From: Copromyces sp. CBS 386.78
Lineage: Eukaryota > Ascomycota > Sordariomycetes > Sordariales > Sordariaceae
Reading direction: 5' to 3'
Assembly (NCBI GenBank): GCA_030685235.1
Contig: MU839186.1
Span: 92,992 to 156,991, forward strand
Length of the DNA stretch: 64,000 nt
Shown: piece after piece, positions 32,742 to 44,906 of the stretch
Layout: the number at the start of each line of letters is the position of its first letter
Numbering within the stretch: the first letter of the stretch is position 1
The notes under the pieces: generated by a model
Seen by the model: only the letters and a program-made list of their open reading frames with translations
The model's database searches: none
What the model was told of the DNA's origin: nothing
Position numbers and translations under genes: made by a program

Positions 32742-33396
32742 TCAGGGCTTGTGGCCGCAAGAGAGAAAATCGGAAAAAGACAAAGAAATGGAATAATCCA
32801 CCAGATAAAGAGTTTCGTGTCTTGTACGCCGTTCGTTCCACAAACAACGCAATCTGTCCAGACGCCCCTTGACCGCCTTGATAGCCTGCCTTCCCCTCCT
32901 CGCTTTCTCCGCAACGTCCTCCACTCAAATGTGCCGGATTTCTCCCCGCAAAACTGCAAGGTGAATGCCCGAGACCGTTATCCTTGGTGATACATGTTTT
33001 GCGTGCTGCTTAGCTGCTTCTTGTGCTTGCGTCCGAACGCGGGTCCAGACTGCCACGAGACTGCCAGAGAGCGATAGAAAGCCAGCAGGGTGCCCCCTCG
33101 ATCTTGACACGACGGTGAAGACTCGAACACCCCCAACACCTCCCCCCTTTACCCTTTCCCTCACCCCTACCCTCTCGTTAGCCGCCCGTAACACTTGAGT
33201 CGTGTGTCCAGCCCTCCATATCTGTCAGTCAGAGCACCAGTGAGTTTCCGAATTTCCTCTCTTTCCTTGCCTTTTCTTCTACCCTGCCTTCCTGTTCCTG
33301 TCCCCGTTTGCTAAAGGTCAAGACCACCTTGGGTGTGTTGTACATTGTACGTCCATTCCCTGGTGAGCTGAGAAATAAGCGAGTAAACCCACAACG

Positions 33397-33430
33397 TAAA
33401 AAATAAAAATAAAATAAAATAAAATAAAAT
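33397..33430. repeat. (AAAAT)n microsatellite
   Basis: About six consecutive AAAAT/AAATA units in the gene-poor region. Confidence 0.9.
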
Positions 33431-36400
33431 ACTGCGAGAAAACTGTCATGAGGGTTAGTGATACCAGGCCATTCAATGGGAGCCAACAGGTCGAGGACCA
33501 TCGCGAAAGGTAAGTGGCAGTTGCAGTGAGGTAACTTACCTAACGAATCCCCTATCCAATCAACCTTCCGCCCGTCATCGCGTCTGGCCTCATGTACTAC
33601 CACCACTGCGTCGCATGGCCTGTCCAATAAGCGTCTCGGTGATAGGCAAATTGCTCCGTTTTCGCTCCTCCTGCCAGCGAACCAGCATGGGTTATCAGTG
33701 GTGCTTGTGCTAGGGGTGGTGCTGTGATTACTGTTGTTATGATTGACGGGTGACGAGTTGTTCCGGTCCTGCTGCTGTTGGAAGGAGGAGCTATGTAGAA
33801 AAACGGTGGTGAGGCAATGAACAACACACTCTCACACTTGAACCTTCGCCTTTCCACACAGACATCACCCCAAACCTCCTCCCTTTTCACCTTGCAAAAG
33901 CAGAGGATGTGGTGGCACCAACCCTTGGAGGTCAGCATCAATAGCTGTTGGATCGTTGACTCTCACGCTGTGAGGCATGATTCTTTCCGTGGGAGCCTGG
34001 ATTGCTCTGAAAGAATAGGTGAATGGCCGAGTGGCTTTAGTGGCGGTGGTCGAGACCAAGTGGCTAATCAGTGTTGTAGTTGCTATGAAGATTCCAGTAC
34101 TACAGATAGCAGGAGGACGACTCGGGTTACGCTGGTTGGTGAACTTGGTAACGAGATCATGAGCGGTGGGTTTGTGGTCAGGCTCTTGGATAAAGGGAAG
34201 AATGTGATGAAGCTGTTTCTGCTGAGAGCCAGCTTCTGACTTTCCCCTCTGATGGTGGGCGTTTCCGGCTTTTATAGCAGAAACAACACAGATATCGCAG
34301 GAACCAAGACTCTTCCACTTGTTAAGATCGTGAATTCTCATCATTGCTGTGATGATCCCCTGAATGGCCAGCGGCTATCAATGAGCATCAATCAACAGAC
34401 TTAGGGCTGGCGGGTGATGGGCAATGCAGACATAACGCCCAATTCGGCTCCAAACTTTACCGGTAATCTAGCGTGCATGAATTCTTCGTACCTATGGTCA
34501 CGCGGTCAGTCATTATAGACAGGAAGACGGGGAAGATGTGGGAGAAGATGGTCAGGGCCAAGGCCTATCGCAGAAAGCCCCCACCACACTCGGTCAAGGC
34601 ACATCTCCAGTCGATACACCTCGATGAACAAGGAACCTTCTCCATCAGTCCCAGACCTGGCTGTACATGCAGGTTGACCACTGGCTGGGGTTATGCTGGA
34701 ACCTTGGCGATAAGAAGCAATCTTCGTAGCAGAGTACTACCTCCTTCGAGTCCCTCTCCCAGGCCGTAGACGGCTGACCTCGATAGTAGTCGTCGTCCTT
34801 CTCTCTATACTGTTTTGGTGTGGGTACGCGACAGGAAGTAGTTAGCCGTCATATATAGCTTTCGACAGGAGCGGGCCAGAGAATGAAGCGTTGAAAGAAG
34901 ACCACCTACCGGCGGGTCTTGAAGTGTGAGGTATCAGGGAAAGATTTCCATCGCTCCATTCTCTTCTTTACATCACCCCACGCTTCCCCTGCAGGCTCAA
35001 TGTTAGATACCATACCTGTGACCCAGGAAGCTGGAAATTTGTGGGTAAATCCTACATCACCGTCCTGGTGTTGGTTTGAGCAACGCTGTGCTCTAAAGGG
35101 AACAGGGAAGGTACCAGTGCAGTCTGCCAATCGAGACCATGGAGAGACGGGCTTGTTGTATCCTTGTAGGTTCGTACTTTACCAGCGCAGGGTAGTCTCC
35201 TTTCACATAGATACCTTTGTGTTATGCCGGGGCGCTCCGTGTCTCTAGTATCTCCGATGTCCAGTTTCCGGCACCCTCACAAAGCCTGTACCTTTCGCTG
35301 TCCTTCTGTCCTTCTTCGCCTCTACTTGCATCAAGCCCTTGTGACACTACTTCCTTGCCTCAGGGTATATAGTTCTGCTTTGGACTTGTCAAATCCATGC
35401 GAGACTGGAGCACAGAAGGAAGGACATTTGCGTCAAGGGTAACGGCATGTCGTTGCCGAAGCAAAATAATGGACTTCAATGTGTTATGCCCTTCCTTAGA
35501 TGCCGTCCTCGGAATTCAAATCGAGCCGGCTATATCCAATCTCAGGAGCATTGCGTGATGAGATTGGTTATGCTAGCAAGATGCGATGAAGTCGGTCAAG
35601 TATTGCCGTACAAACAGCATGTGCAATTCTGACCGGTCTGCAGGCTTTGTTCGAGTCTTCTCGTCTTCTGTTTGGTTATTGGCATGAGATGGGCTGGTTG
35701 AACTCAGTCTGTTTGTGTGTTTGTTGGAAGTTCCAATGCATACACGTACCCAAAGCTGATCGCTCCCACGGTGCTGACCTGCAGCCAGGAAAGAAGATTG
35801 GATAGCTCCCGTGTTCCCTCTTGACCCCGAGACGTTGAATAATCGAACTCTGTGAGTAAGACCTCCTCATGACAAAGGAGCGAAGGCTTGTCTGAAGCGA
35901 CGGGGACTTGATCTCGGTAGCGAAGATCTATGACTGGTGTGGTGCTCTTTAGCATCGCCATCAGTAGTATCGTCATAATGGCATGAGAGCTTCTGTATGT
36001 TTGCTTACTCACAGATTGTGGCGTCTGTGAATACCATGGTACAGTAGCCGATGTGGTAGATTTCATTTCCTATGCATTAGTAATTTCTCCCCTGCCCTAG
36101 CCTTCAATCTACAATATAGCTACGGTAAACGGTAATCGTCCGGTGGTAGCCAACAGACGCCTCGGATCCTGGTGAGACTGCAGATACAAGGTGAAGCCGA
36201 CGATAAAATCAGCATTCGAATGCTTGAGGTGTGAAGCTCCCGATTGGACTCATGGCAACAGAATTTGGTCTGGCGATGAATTTTGTTTTGCATGGATGGA
36301 TGACGGATGGAAAATCATTTCGTTGAGTGTTGCATTGAGTGAAAAAAAAGTACGTACCCATGGATGGAAGGCCAAAGCGAATCTCATGTATCTACACCCA

Positions 36401-39209
36401 CAGTCGCAGTTTGGCTAGACTAATGGCGGTGGTGGTAAAGTGCCTCCCTCGTATGGCCAATACGGTCGGAAAGGTACATATTGTTCGATGCTGGCCAGTA
36501 ACAGGTCATAATTTCGTTTGCGAGCTGCGAGATGCGAGCAAAGTACCGTGTCGAGAATGCGTCAACGCTGTGAATGTTGGTGTAACCTTGGCGATTGCGT
36601 TCCCCCAGGTTGTCATAAAAGTGCCCATCGAGATCTTAAAGCTTCGTGACCTGGAATAATACAAACAACTCTGGTATTGGATGCTTTGTGAGCTAACTTG
36701 AAGCTTTGCTGACCTCTAGGGTAACGGGCTGGCGTGGTTGAAGTTCACAGTCGCGTGTAAGACACTCAACGAAAGATCGGAATATAGGAGATTTTCTTGG
36801 TCAACTTCTGTTCCTGCCGGTATTGTTCAGTTACCACCTACTTACCGAAGCCATTGTGAATAAGAAGTTCATGTTGCGCCATACGCGCGTAAAGCTGGGA
36901 AGTGGTTGGAAAAGCATATGTATGAGAATCCTTCCGAAGCAAACTTGCGCTCCTATGGCCATCTGTGCGGCCCATGTCAAGGACAGGGAGGGGAGTTAGA
37001 CGAGTCAAGCGAATTCAGGGCTCATGGAAAACTCTTCTATCTTCCCCTTCAACGTTGAAAAGTTGTATGTTGTTAGACCACTGTTTGGCGAGCGCCTATA
37101 TTGTCAGCTTTTCTGTGCCTGTGAAACCGTTGCACAAGCCGGCGGACTCAGGTGGAGAGGCATGCAATGATGGCAGGCCCACTCCGTTCATTTGGCCCAA
37201 AGAAGATCAAAGACATGCGGGATGGCGAGATAAAGTTAGAGTCCGGAGCATGGAAGGATGCAGCGTCTGGTCGACAGCCAGAAGACCAACCATCCCATAT
37301 GCATAGGTGTTGGAGTCAACGATGTTGGCTGTCGGTCTGTAAGCTTCCCAGCCACTGATAAAGGTTTAGGCGGTTTCTCACAGGACAGACCCTTCAGTCT
37401 GACAATCGGTGTCCCTGACTTTGGTCGCCTTTGGTTACTGATATGGTCATGTAGTGGAAAAGATGGCGTACCATGTGATTATGCGTCGAGTCTGTTGTGC
37501 TCCTTGTACACGCTTCTTCACGTTGCGGGATGGAGCCGATTCATCCAGACGCCCCTGATCTCCTCGAATCAAGCTAGTGTGAAGCCCGCTATGCAAGTGT
37601 GAATGACAAAGGGGTGGTTGTTGAATTTTCCTGTCATGACATCGAACGCTCTTTTCCTGGTAAAGGAACAACGATTGGCAGGCATGGTTATTAATCAGGG
37701 TTATCAGGTCTCCTAGTGACATATGCCCCTGTCTATCAGTCTGCCGTGGTAGTACGTAACGGTCGACTGCTGCACAGAATGATTCTGGGGACTTCCCCAG
37801 GAGTGCCTAGGAAATGTAATGCGGCTCTTAAATCCGACGAGCAAAATGACAACCGAGCGCACGGCGAAAGACGAGACGGGGACTGAGGAAGTTCGGCATT
37901 AGAAATTGCAGGCAAACCAGTCTCGGATAAACAACCCATGATGCGGGGGGGCTTGAAGTACCACGATGTTCGAAAAAGTTCTGATACAGACCTCACAGAG
38001 ATAACCATGTCCCTGGAAATGTGCTATTTCCCATGGGTGTAAGCATCTTGCCTGGGTAGTGTTTCGATGATGTTCCGTCTGATCCTTCTGTCGAGACAAG
38101 GCTCCGAGTAGCTGGATAAGGCAACCCAGGACCTGGGTATTGAATTTTTCCGATCCAGCGGCCGTAGGAAATCCCGCAAGGAGCCCTGTGTTTGACGTCA
38201 TCTCGGCGATTCGTGGAAAAGGTGATGTGTGGTACGGTACTTGTGGTGACATGCAGTGTTAGCAACGCCGAAGTCGGGATGGTCAACGTCACCCAAACCC
38301 AGCTAGTTCCGAGATACGTACCGTTTGGTAGTCCGTTGTTCCTTCAATGGCCGTCTCGATTTGCACACCGAGGGAGATATTGATTTGGTGTCACCGCGGA
38401 GAGGCCGGAATGTCCACGATGCCGCATTGCTGTAAGCAGCTCTGCCGATGTACACCTGACACCTCCTTGCGACAACCGGTGAAGGATGAAATGACGCGAG
38501 AGCGGGAGAAGAAAGTAAAGAACAAATGACAAGGAAGACAAGGGCTTCCGGCCGAAAAGGAGATCTAACCCGATGCTTCGGGTGAGAGAATGGTTGAGTT
38601 TCGAAAGACAACGGGAGGCGATGATCTCTTTTCCTGGAACGAAGATTCGGATGAGCTAGTTCTGACGGCGGGGATTGAAAGATGCCACTGGCGGGGACCA
38701 GAAAACTTTTGTTAGAAATTTCCACCTGACTCTGAAGAGGAAAATTGTGCGGGGTGTGAAGGAAGGAAGGAACGTACCAGCCTTAGGGCATCTTGCTGGT
38801 AAGTCTGTTTGAGGAAGTTGCGCCCCAGATACCTAGGGATCATACCGGCCGCTTTCACGCTTCAGTTCCATCCGTGCTTTCATGCATTAAACTATGAACC
38901 TACCTTATCTCTACTTCTGCCAAAAAGGAAGCCCCACACACCAATGCCTGATGAGCATATTGTTTGAAATAGATGCGCTTGTAACATGAAATGTATCCAA
39001 CCTAAATGCCATTCAGCAAATGCTCAGCGAGACACTCGGGAACAATGCTTCACTAAACCTAACTATCAAAGCCCATTGTCATTCTGGCCCCATATACCCG
39101 ATTAGCCTTAGCTCCTAAAACTCCAATACAAATTGTGATAAGTGAGGAAAACCAGGTAGTGTACTCCCTCAACCTGAAGCGGGTACCCGAGGCGCCAAAG
39201 TAAAACCGT

Positions 39210-40789
39210 TTAGTAGCCATCGAAGCGTTCTGGCAGCACAATTGGTGCAACCAGGGTCCAGGTATACATGGCGTAGCAGACCCATGAGCTCACAATCTTG
39301 ACCCAGCTTGCCCACAGCGTGCGACCAACTGTGGCAAAGTCGCCCTGCTTCTTGTCATCCCAGTCCATGGTCAATAACGTAGCAACCCAGGCAGTTGCCA
39401 GGAAGAAGATGATGTGGAACATGGCATAACTGTACTGAGTGCTCGACCTCTCGTCATCGTTGACCGTACGATCGCCCGCATCGCTCTCATCGTCATCTGA
39501 TAAGAGGGCATCTGCGGGAAGGCTTCCTTCCTCGACGGCCCTACGGAGCGCCTCGGCCCGCATCTCCCGCCGACCTGGTTGTGTCGTCACGAGGTCATGC
39601 TCATCGTCATCGGGCAACTGAATCTGTCCCCTTCCGCTTCCACCCATACCAAGGCTCTGGGTTGCTGCCCGAGTAGTGGTATAGGCCACCGTGAGCATGG
39701 TTGCTATGGCACCAAGAATGATGGTGGTAGTGCGCGTGCCCTGGCCAAGCACCAGAGGGTTGCACCGCCGGTCCTCGGTCTCATCAGGCTCCATCGAGAC
39801 CGCAGACATGGTCAGGTAGGTGCAATAAATGGCCACCATGGCGGCTTGCGCAAGCCCCGCCTTGGGGTTGTACTCCTGCACTGTCGGATGCACAGATATG
39901 GCCGAAACGGCGATCCAGAGTAGCAGATTGATGGTGATTGCTGCTTGGTTCATGGAGCAGCCATTCGCAGCAAAGAAGATGTACTGGATGATGGTCATGG
40001 CAAGGGACGCGAGGTACATGCCAAGCGTCGAGCCAATCAAGATGATCCTCCAGGTACGCGAGTCGGTATCCTCAATCTGCGCCAGACAGTACTCGGCCCA
40101 GTTGTGTGCCAGGTCGACCAGCAGAATAAGGCCGAGAATGAGGAAGAGCATCGCACAAATCAGCGAGATATAGTTTCCCCAGAACACAAAGAACTCGTCC
40201 GGGATGAAGAAGGTCAGGACGATCAAGCTGAGCCAAGCGATGATCTTGGGTCCCCAGAAGCCGTTCTGGATTTTCGCGCGAGGGTGCTTGGACGAGTTAA
40301 CTCCGAGGAGAAGTCCAGCCAGCATAAGGTGAAACAAGCCGAGAGCAAAGTTGATGCGGTGGACAGCAAGCCAACCATAGCAATCTCCGTTTCCGCAGCT
40401 GATCTTGACGTAGTTGAATGTAAGGTGTTGCAGCTTTTCGATGGCCCATTTCGTGAGCATTATCCACGAAAGTATCGAGTTGATGAGAAGGATGATGGCA
40501 TATCCGATACGGGTAAGAACACTATGACAGCCGATGTTAGCTCAGCAAACTGGACGCCGGAGAGGCTATCACCACCAACCTGTTGCCGCATTTTCCGCAC
40601 GCACTGCAAAGAGCGGAGCATGCCGCAGCACCGCAACAACTACCAACGAATCCGAGGATCTGTGGTACAGGAAGATATGGTTAGTATGATGAATCATATT
40701 GTCGAGGTCGTGATCGCGTGGTGCGGAAGGCAACTTACAGTGCCTATACTCGGCACCGCGAGCAGCGGCAGCGAGAGAAGCGCGCCCAT
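39210..40789 (-). CDS. TMS1: Serine incorporator family membrane protein (Tms1/Serinc)
   Basis: Exons on the minus strand, 40789-40739, 40659-40580 and 40521-39210, give 480 aa. The N-terminus after splicing reads MGALLSLPLLAVPSIGT, ILGFVGSCCGAAACSALCSA and the Cys-rich CGKCGN motif typical of Serinc/TDE1. About ten membrane helices follow, including LTRIGYAIILLINSILSWIM, RINFALGLFHLMLAGLLLGV and VRRALWASWVK-like C-terminal helices ending VAPIVLPERFDGY. A long acidic cytosolic loop sits at about residues 350-420 (PDDDEHDLVTT, LLSDDDESDAGD). Serinc proteins are ten-helix membrane proteins of the secretory and vacuolar system; lipid scrambling or serine-lipid roles are reported for animal members. 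Donors GTAAGT and GTTGGT and branch GCTAAC before the last acceptor support the joins. Confidence 0.94.
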
Positions 40790-42273
40790 CGCGACGGCTG
40801 GCTAGTTTCGGTTTTCGAATGGATTTAGGTTCGTTTGCAAAGAAGCAGAGTCGGGATATGCTCGCCGATGGAACTTGGCGCAAATCGTATGCGCTCGGTG
40901 TTCGAGATGGAGAGGTTTGGGAATAGGTTGATAGGTAACGAAGTCTGGAATCAACCAAGATCCCGCGGCGTCGTCAACTTGCGACCAGACGTCAGTTGGT
41001 TCAGTGGGCGGCTAGCAGATGACACACGCGGCTGGCAGAAGCCCGCCTCTCGGAACCAATCAACTCTCAAGCTAGACATTTAAGCCACACTGCGCCACCG
41101 TATCCGGGCTTCGGGGCTTCCATGTCTCGATCCAACTTGAACCGAGTTCAGTCCCAGTTTGGCAGTTCAAATCATGACAAATCCTATTCTCAATTTCCAG
41201 TCATTTGGTGACATGAAAAGGCACTGAAAGCAATCACAGATCCGGGTACCACGAAACTATTGAATAGCGACAGAACCACGTGCGCTAGTGCTCTACCGCG
41301 AAACTTCCCTCCGAAGTCGATTATCTCGATCATCGGACGGAATGCGACTTTGCGCTTTCGGATCCGGATCCACGGACATGGATCCCGGACAAGCCGGCAT
41401 CCCCTCCCGACTCCCGAGCCCGGGAGCATCCCGCTGTCCGGGTCCATCCATGCCAATACCCATTACCCAACTCGTTACCCAATTCTAGACCTACGGTGAG
41501 TGGACACTCATCACCAACAGTCATGATGCTACGTGGGTTACCTAATGACGGTCTTGTACCACGATTCTGTTACTCAACTCTCATCTCACACCGTTGATTC
41601 AGGCACCGATACATGTGCTGTTTCTCTTCACACCTCAGCTCCCCCCCCACCGGCTGGAGAGAGATTCAGGAGATAAAAAAACCCTGACGGGAAGATGGAT
41701 GACCGATCATGTTTCACATGAACTGGAACCCGTGCATTATACTTGGGTTCATAGGCCAAAGACGGCTGCTCAGGTCCTGTATCGGACATGCTGCCAGCTG
41801 CCCGTCCGCGCTTAACCAATCACAAGATGGCGTTTGGGACAATGACACGGGGAACGCTCATCAGCGGGCCTGCGTCACAGGGGCAACCGCTAAACAACGA
41901 ACCCCCATTCTCCGACCTATCCTTGAAACTGATTACGGGTTAGGAAAGTCTGTCGAGTTGTATAACACGGGCTGATAGTGTCAGATAGGTGGAAGTCCTA
42001 AATGACGACAACACACCCGACTTTCCTCCTCCCTCCTCCCAACTTTGACTCGATCGTATTTTCTCCATCCTATTTCCGAATTGTCATTCCAGACTTGCTG
42101 CCGATTCTCCCATCGTCGTACTAGCTCCAGCCCGCTCCAGTTCCGGTTTCCGACACCTCTTGCGATCAGGGCGCCCTTTATCGCAAAGGCGCCGCAGGGA
42201 TGCTTCAGACCGTTCGATCGTGATACTTAGACCGTTCAGGACTTTGGAGTCTCTTTGCCCCTTGGTTGTCACC
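40790..42273. other. Divergent promoter region TMS1 / MFS transporter
   Basis: 1.5 kb with short frames on both strands, none convincing. A C/T-rich leader precedes 42274. No RNA gene seen. Confidence 0.5.
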
Positions 42274-44159
42274 ATGACAACTACAACAAAAACAATGCTT
42301 GATCAGCAGCTCTACCGTGCCCGCCTGGTGTCGAGCGTGGCAGCAACGGCTATATCATTAGCATGTGGAACAAATGTAGGCGATTCCCCTGACCTGTCGT
42401 GCAACACAAAAGCTACCGCATGGGACTAATGCTGACTCTGCGTCCTGCGCATTCTCGATAGTATGTCTACTCGGCATGGGCTCCTCAGTTCGCGGATAAG
42501 CTACACCTTACGACGACACAGAGCAATCTGATCGGACTGGCAGGGAATTTGGGCATGTACTTGATGGGCGTTCCAGTTGGGATGTATGTCGACGGTCGAG
42601 GAACCCGCCCACCAGTCATGGTCGGTGCCTTATTGCTGGGCTTGGGATACTTCCCCTTCAAAGCCGCCTACGAAAGCGGCACTGGCTCTGTTCCCCTACT
42701 TTGTATCTTCAACTTCTTGACTGGATTTGGAGCATGCATGGCCTTTTCTGGCTCGGTCAAAACGTCGGCATTGAACTGGCCTCATCACCGCGGAACAGCC
42801 ACGGCCTTTCCGCTGGCCGCCTTTGGTCTTAGCGCATTCTTCTTCTCCGTCGCTGGAAGCATCTTCTTTCCCGGAAACACTGGCGCCTTCCTCATGTTCC
42901 TTTCTGTTGGCACTTTCGCCCTTACGTTCGTCGGATTTTTCTTCCTAAAGGTTTACCCGCATACTTCGTACCGCCCGGTCCAATCCAGGCCAGGGCTCTC
43001 GGGCTCCCAGCAACTGCACCGGACGGTATCTGAGGAGTCAAAACACCGCGCAGGTCGCAGTTACGTCGACGAAGAACCTGGTATGTCGCCCACTGTTTAC
43101 ACCACTCCCAGTGGCACTACAGCACCGGCCCTCAGCGGAGGCAACGACCGGCTCGTGGAGCCCTCATCTTCGCGAGACGTCAGCCCTCCTCGCCGATCCA
43201 ATGATATCGAAGCGGCCTCTGCGGAAACACAGGAGGACATCGCCGACGAGACGTCGTCCCTTGTGTCCAGATCGTCCTCACTACCGGGCGATGTTCATGT
43301 CGAGAGCAGTGTTGATATGGATCGTTCGCATCGAGTAGATATTCGTGGCTGGGCCTTGCTTAAAAGTCTTGATTTTTGGCAACTGTTCTGCATTATGGCC
43401 ATCTTGGCTGGAATTGGTTTGATGACCATCAAGTACGTGTTGAACCCCTGATATAACTCTCGACCTTGAGACTAGGCTGCTAACATCCAACAGCAACATC
43501 GGCCATGATGTCAACGCCCTGTGGAGATACTACGACAAGACAGTTGATGATGCATTCCTTGTTCATCGGCAACAGCTGCATGTTTCCATCCTGTCTATTG
43601 GTAGCTTTGTTGGTCGACTGCTCAGCGGTAAGAAAAGTTGCATCCTACGCTAAGAACTCAAAACTAACTTTGCATACAAGGTGTCGGATCAGATTTCCTC
43701 GTCAAGGTACTAAAGGCCAGCCGTGTCTGGTGCCTTGCGGTAGCAAGCTTGATCTTCCTCATCGCTCAGCTGTGTGCGCTTAACATCATCAACCCACACC
43801 TACTCGGTTTCGTCTCCGGTCTTTCTGGTCTTGGCTACGGTTTCCTCTTCGGCGTCTTCCCCTCTATCGTGGCCGAATCATTTGGTATCCATGGACTCAG
43901 CCAGAACTGGGGCTTCATGACTCTGAGTCCTGTCATATCAGGAAACATATTCAACCTGTTCTACGGCGAAGTCTTTGACAAGCACAGCATTGTCAACGAT
44001 GAGGGAGAACGCACGTGCCCTGATGGTCTCGATTGCTACAAGGACGCGTATTACATGACGCTCGGCGCTTGCACTATCGGGCTTTGCATCACGCTGTGGA
44101 CTATCAGGAGGCAACATAATGAGAGGCTGAAAGAGGCGAACAAGACAGCTGAGGATTAG
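42274..44159 (+). CDS. MFS transporter with nodulin-like domain (Mch1-like)
   Basis: Four exons, 42274-42375, 42462-43432, 43494-43627 and 43681-44159, give 561 aa. The N-terminal half is a nodulin-like MFS domain: SLACGT, then YVYSAWAPQFADKLHLTTTQ, LIGLAGNLGMYLMGVPVGMY, FLTGFGACMAFSGSVKTSAL. A long hydrophilic loop (about residues 205-320, Ser/Pro-rich) separates the halves. The second half has SLDFWQLFCIMAILAGIGLM, NNIGHDVNALW, SIGSFVGRLLSGVGSDFLVK and GFVSGLSGLGYGFLFGVFPS. The family includes fungal Mch1-type transporters of unknown substrate, probably in vacuolar or plasma membrane. Introns: GTAGGC, GTACGT and GTAAGA donors, each restoring conserved helices. The ATG at 42274 is preceded by CACC; an internal ATG 7 codons on is an alternative. 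Confidence 0.9.
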
Positions 44160-44906
44160 ACGTCTTCGCTGTTGATTTGTTGGCTTTCTTGTCGCCGAAG
44201 ACGGAGTTCACTTCGTTCTAGCAATGAAGAGGAGTAGCGGAGACACGTTATCAGATATCGGTCAAAATGATAGACGGCAGGGAAATGGGTTTCATGGCAA
44301 TTTTATTACATACAGCGGGCTTGTACATATCATGATATTTGGCATTACAAAGGTACATAGGGAGAAGACAGACCTTGGGTGTGCGGCGGCAAGTCTGAAG
44401 GTTTGGGGGGGCGGTATTTTAGATGACGATTCTAAAAGTCTATAGGCACATGAACTTTACGAAATTCAACAACTGATGAGATACACTTTCTGTTGCCCTG
44501 TCCTAGAAGGGCGAGTTAAGCTACAACCCTAACCCTAGAGGGACAGGAGACACACTGCGAATTTGCTTATGACGGCCCCTCCACCTTCCCGACAAATCAA
44601 TTTGTTTACTTTTGCAGCGCAGCAACAATCTTCAATTCACAATTCACTTGATCATCCTATTGCACCCCAGCTGACGCCTGTCGCAAAGCCAAACACGCGT
44701 CTTTCCGACCCCGCCGAGCTTGCAATTACCGCCAATTATTCGCCAAAGTTCAAGCAGCAGCTACCGACCTGCGCGTCGCTAGTCGCATTCCATCGCCAAT
44801 CATTCACAGCGCGATCGACGACCGCCTCCGCCAGACGACGCCGGTCGGAAACCCACATACAGATAGATACCCCTTCCTGCACATTTCGCATCGCCTTCGC
44901 AGTCCG
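44160..44906. other. Intergenic, with telomere-like dimer
   Basis: Contains the MFS 3' UTR, AACCCTAACCCTAG at about 44525-44538 and a C/A-rich leader for the Csm1 gene. An open frame at 44563-45042 overlaps that leader and is not called. Confidence 0.5.

Larger units (their letters stand above)
30770..39209. other. 8.4 kb without a recognisable gene
   Basis: Base composition stays normal, so this is not a RIP-degraded repeat. Several open frames of 100-280 codons exist on both strands (for example 32151-32990 +, 31432-32082 -, 32417-32959 -), but they overlap one another, are low in complexity and show no family features. It contains an AAAAT microsatellite, an imperfect 60-base palindrome near 32.7 kb and scattered T-rich and C-rich leader-like stretches. 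It could hold non-coding RNAs, small-exon genes that I cannot assemble, or a large regulatory region. Confidence 0.5.

Noticed and set aside
32151..32990. 279-codon frame on the + strand in the gene-poor region
   Set aside because: Begins with ATG, but its composition looks non-coding, an overlapping 180-codon frame lies opposite, and no family features are seen. RNA evidence could overturn this.
34018..34048. GGCCGAGTGG resembling a tRNA-Leu/Ser D-arm
   Set aside because: No B box, T arm or acceptor pairing follows.
39945..40805. 286-codon frame antisense to TMS1
   Set aside because: Mirror of the TMS1 coding sequence; charged composition is the complement of membrane helices.
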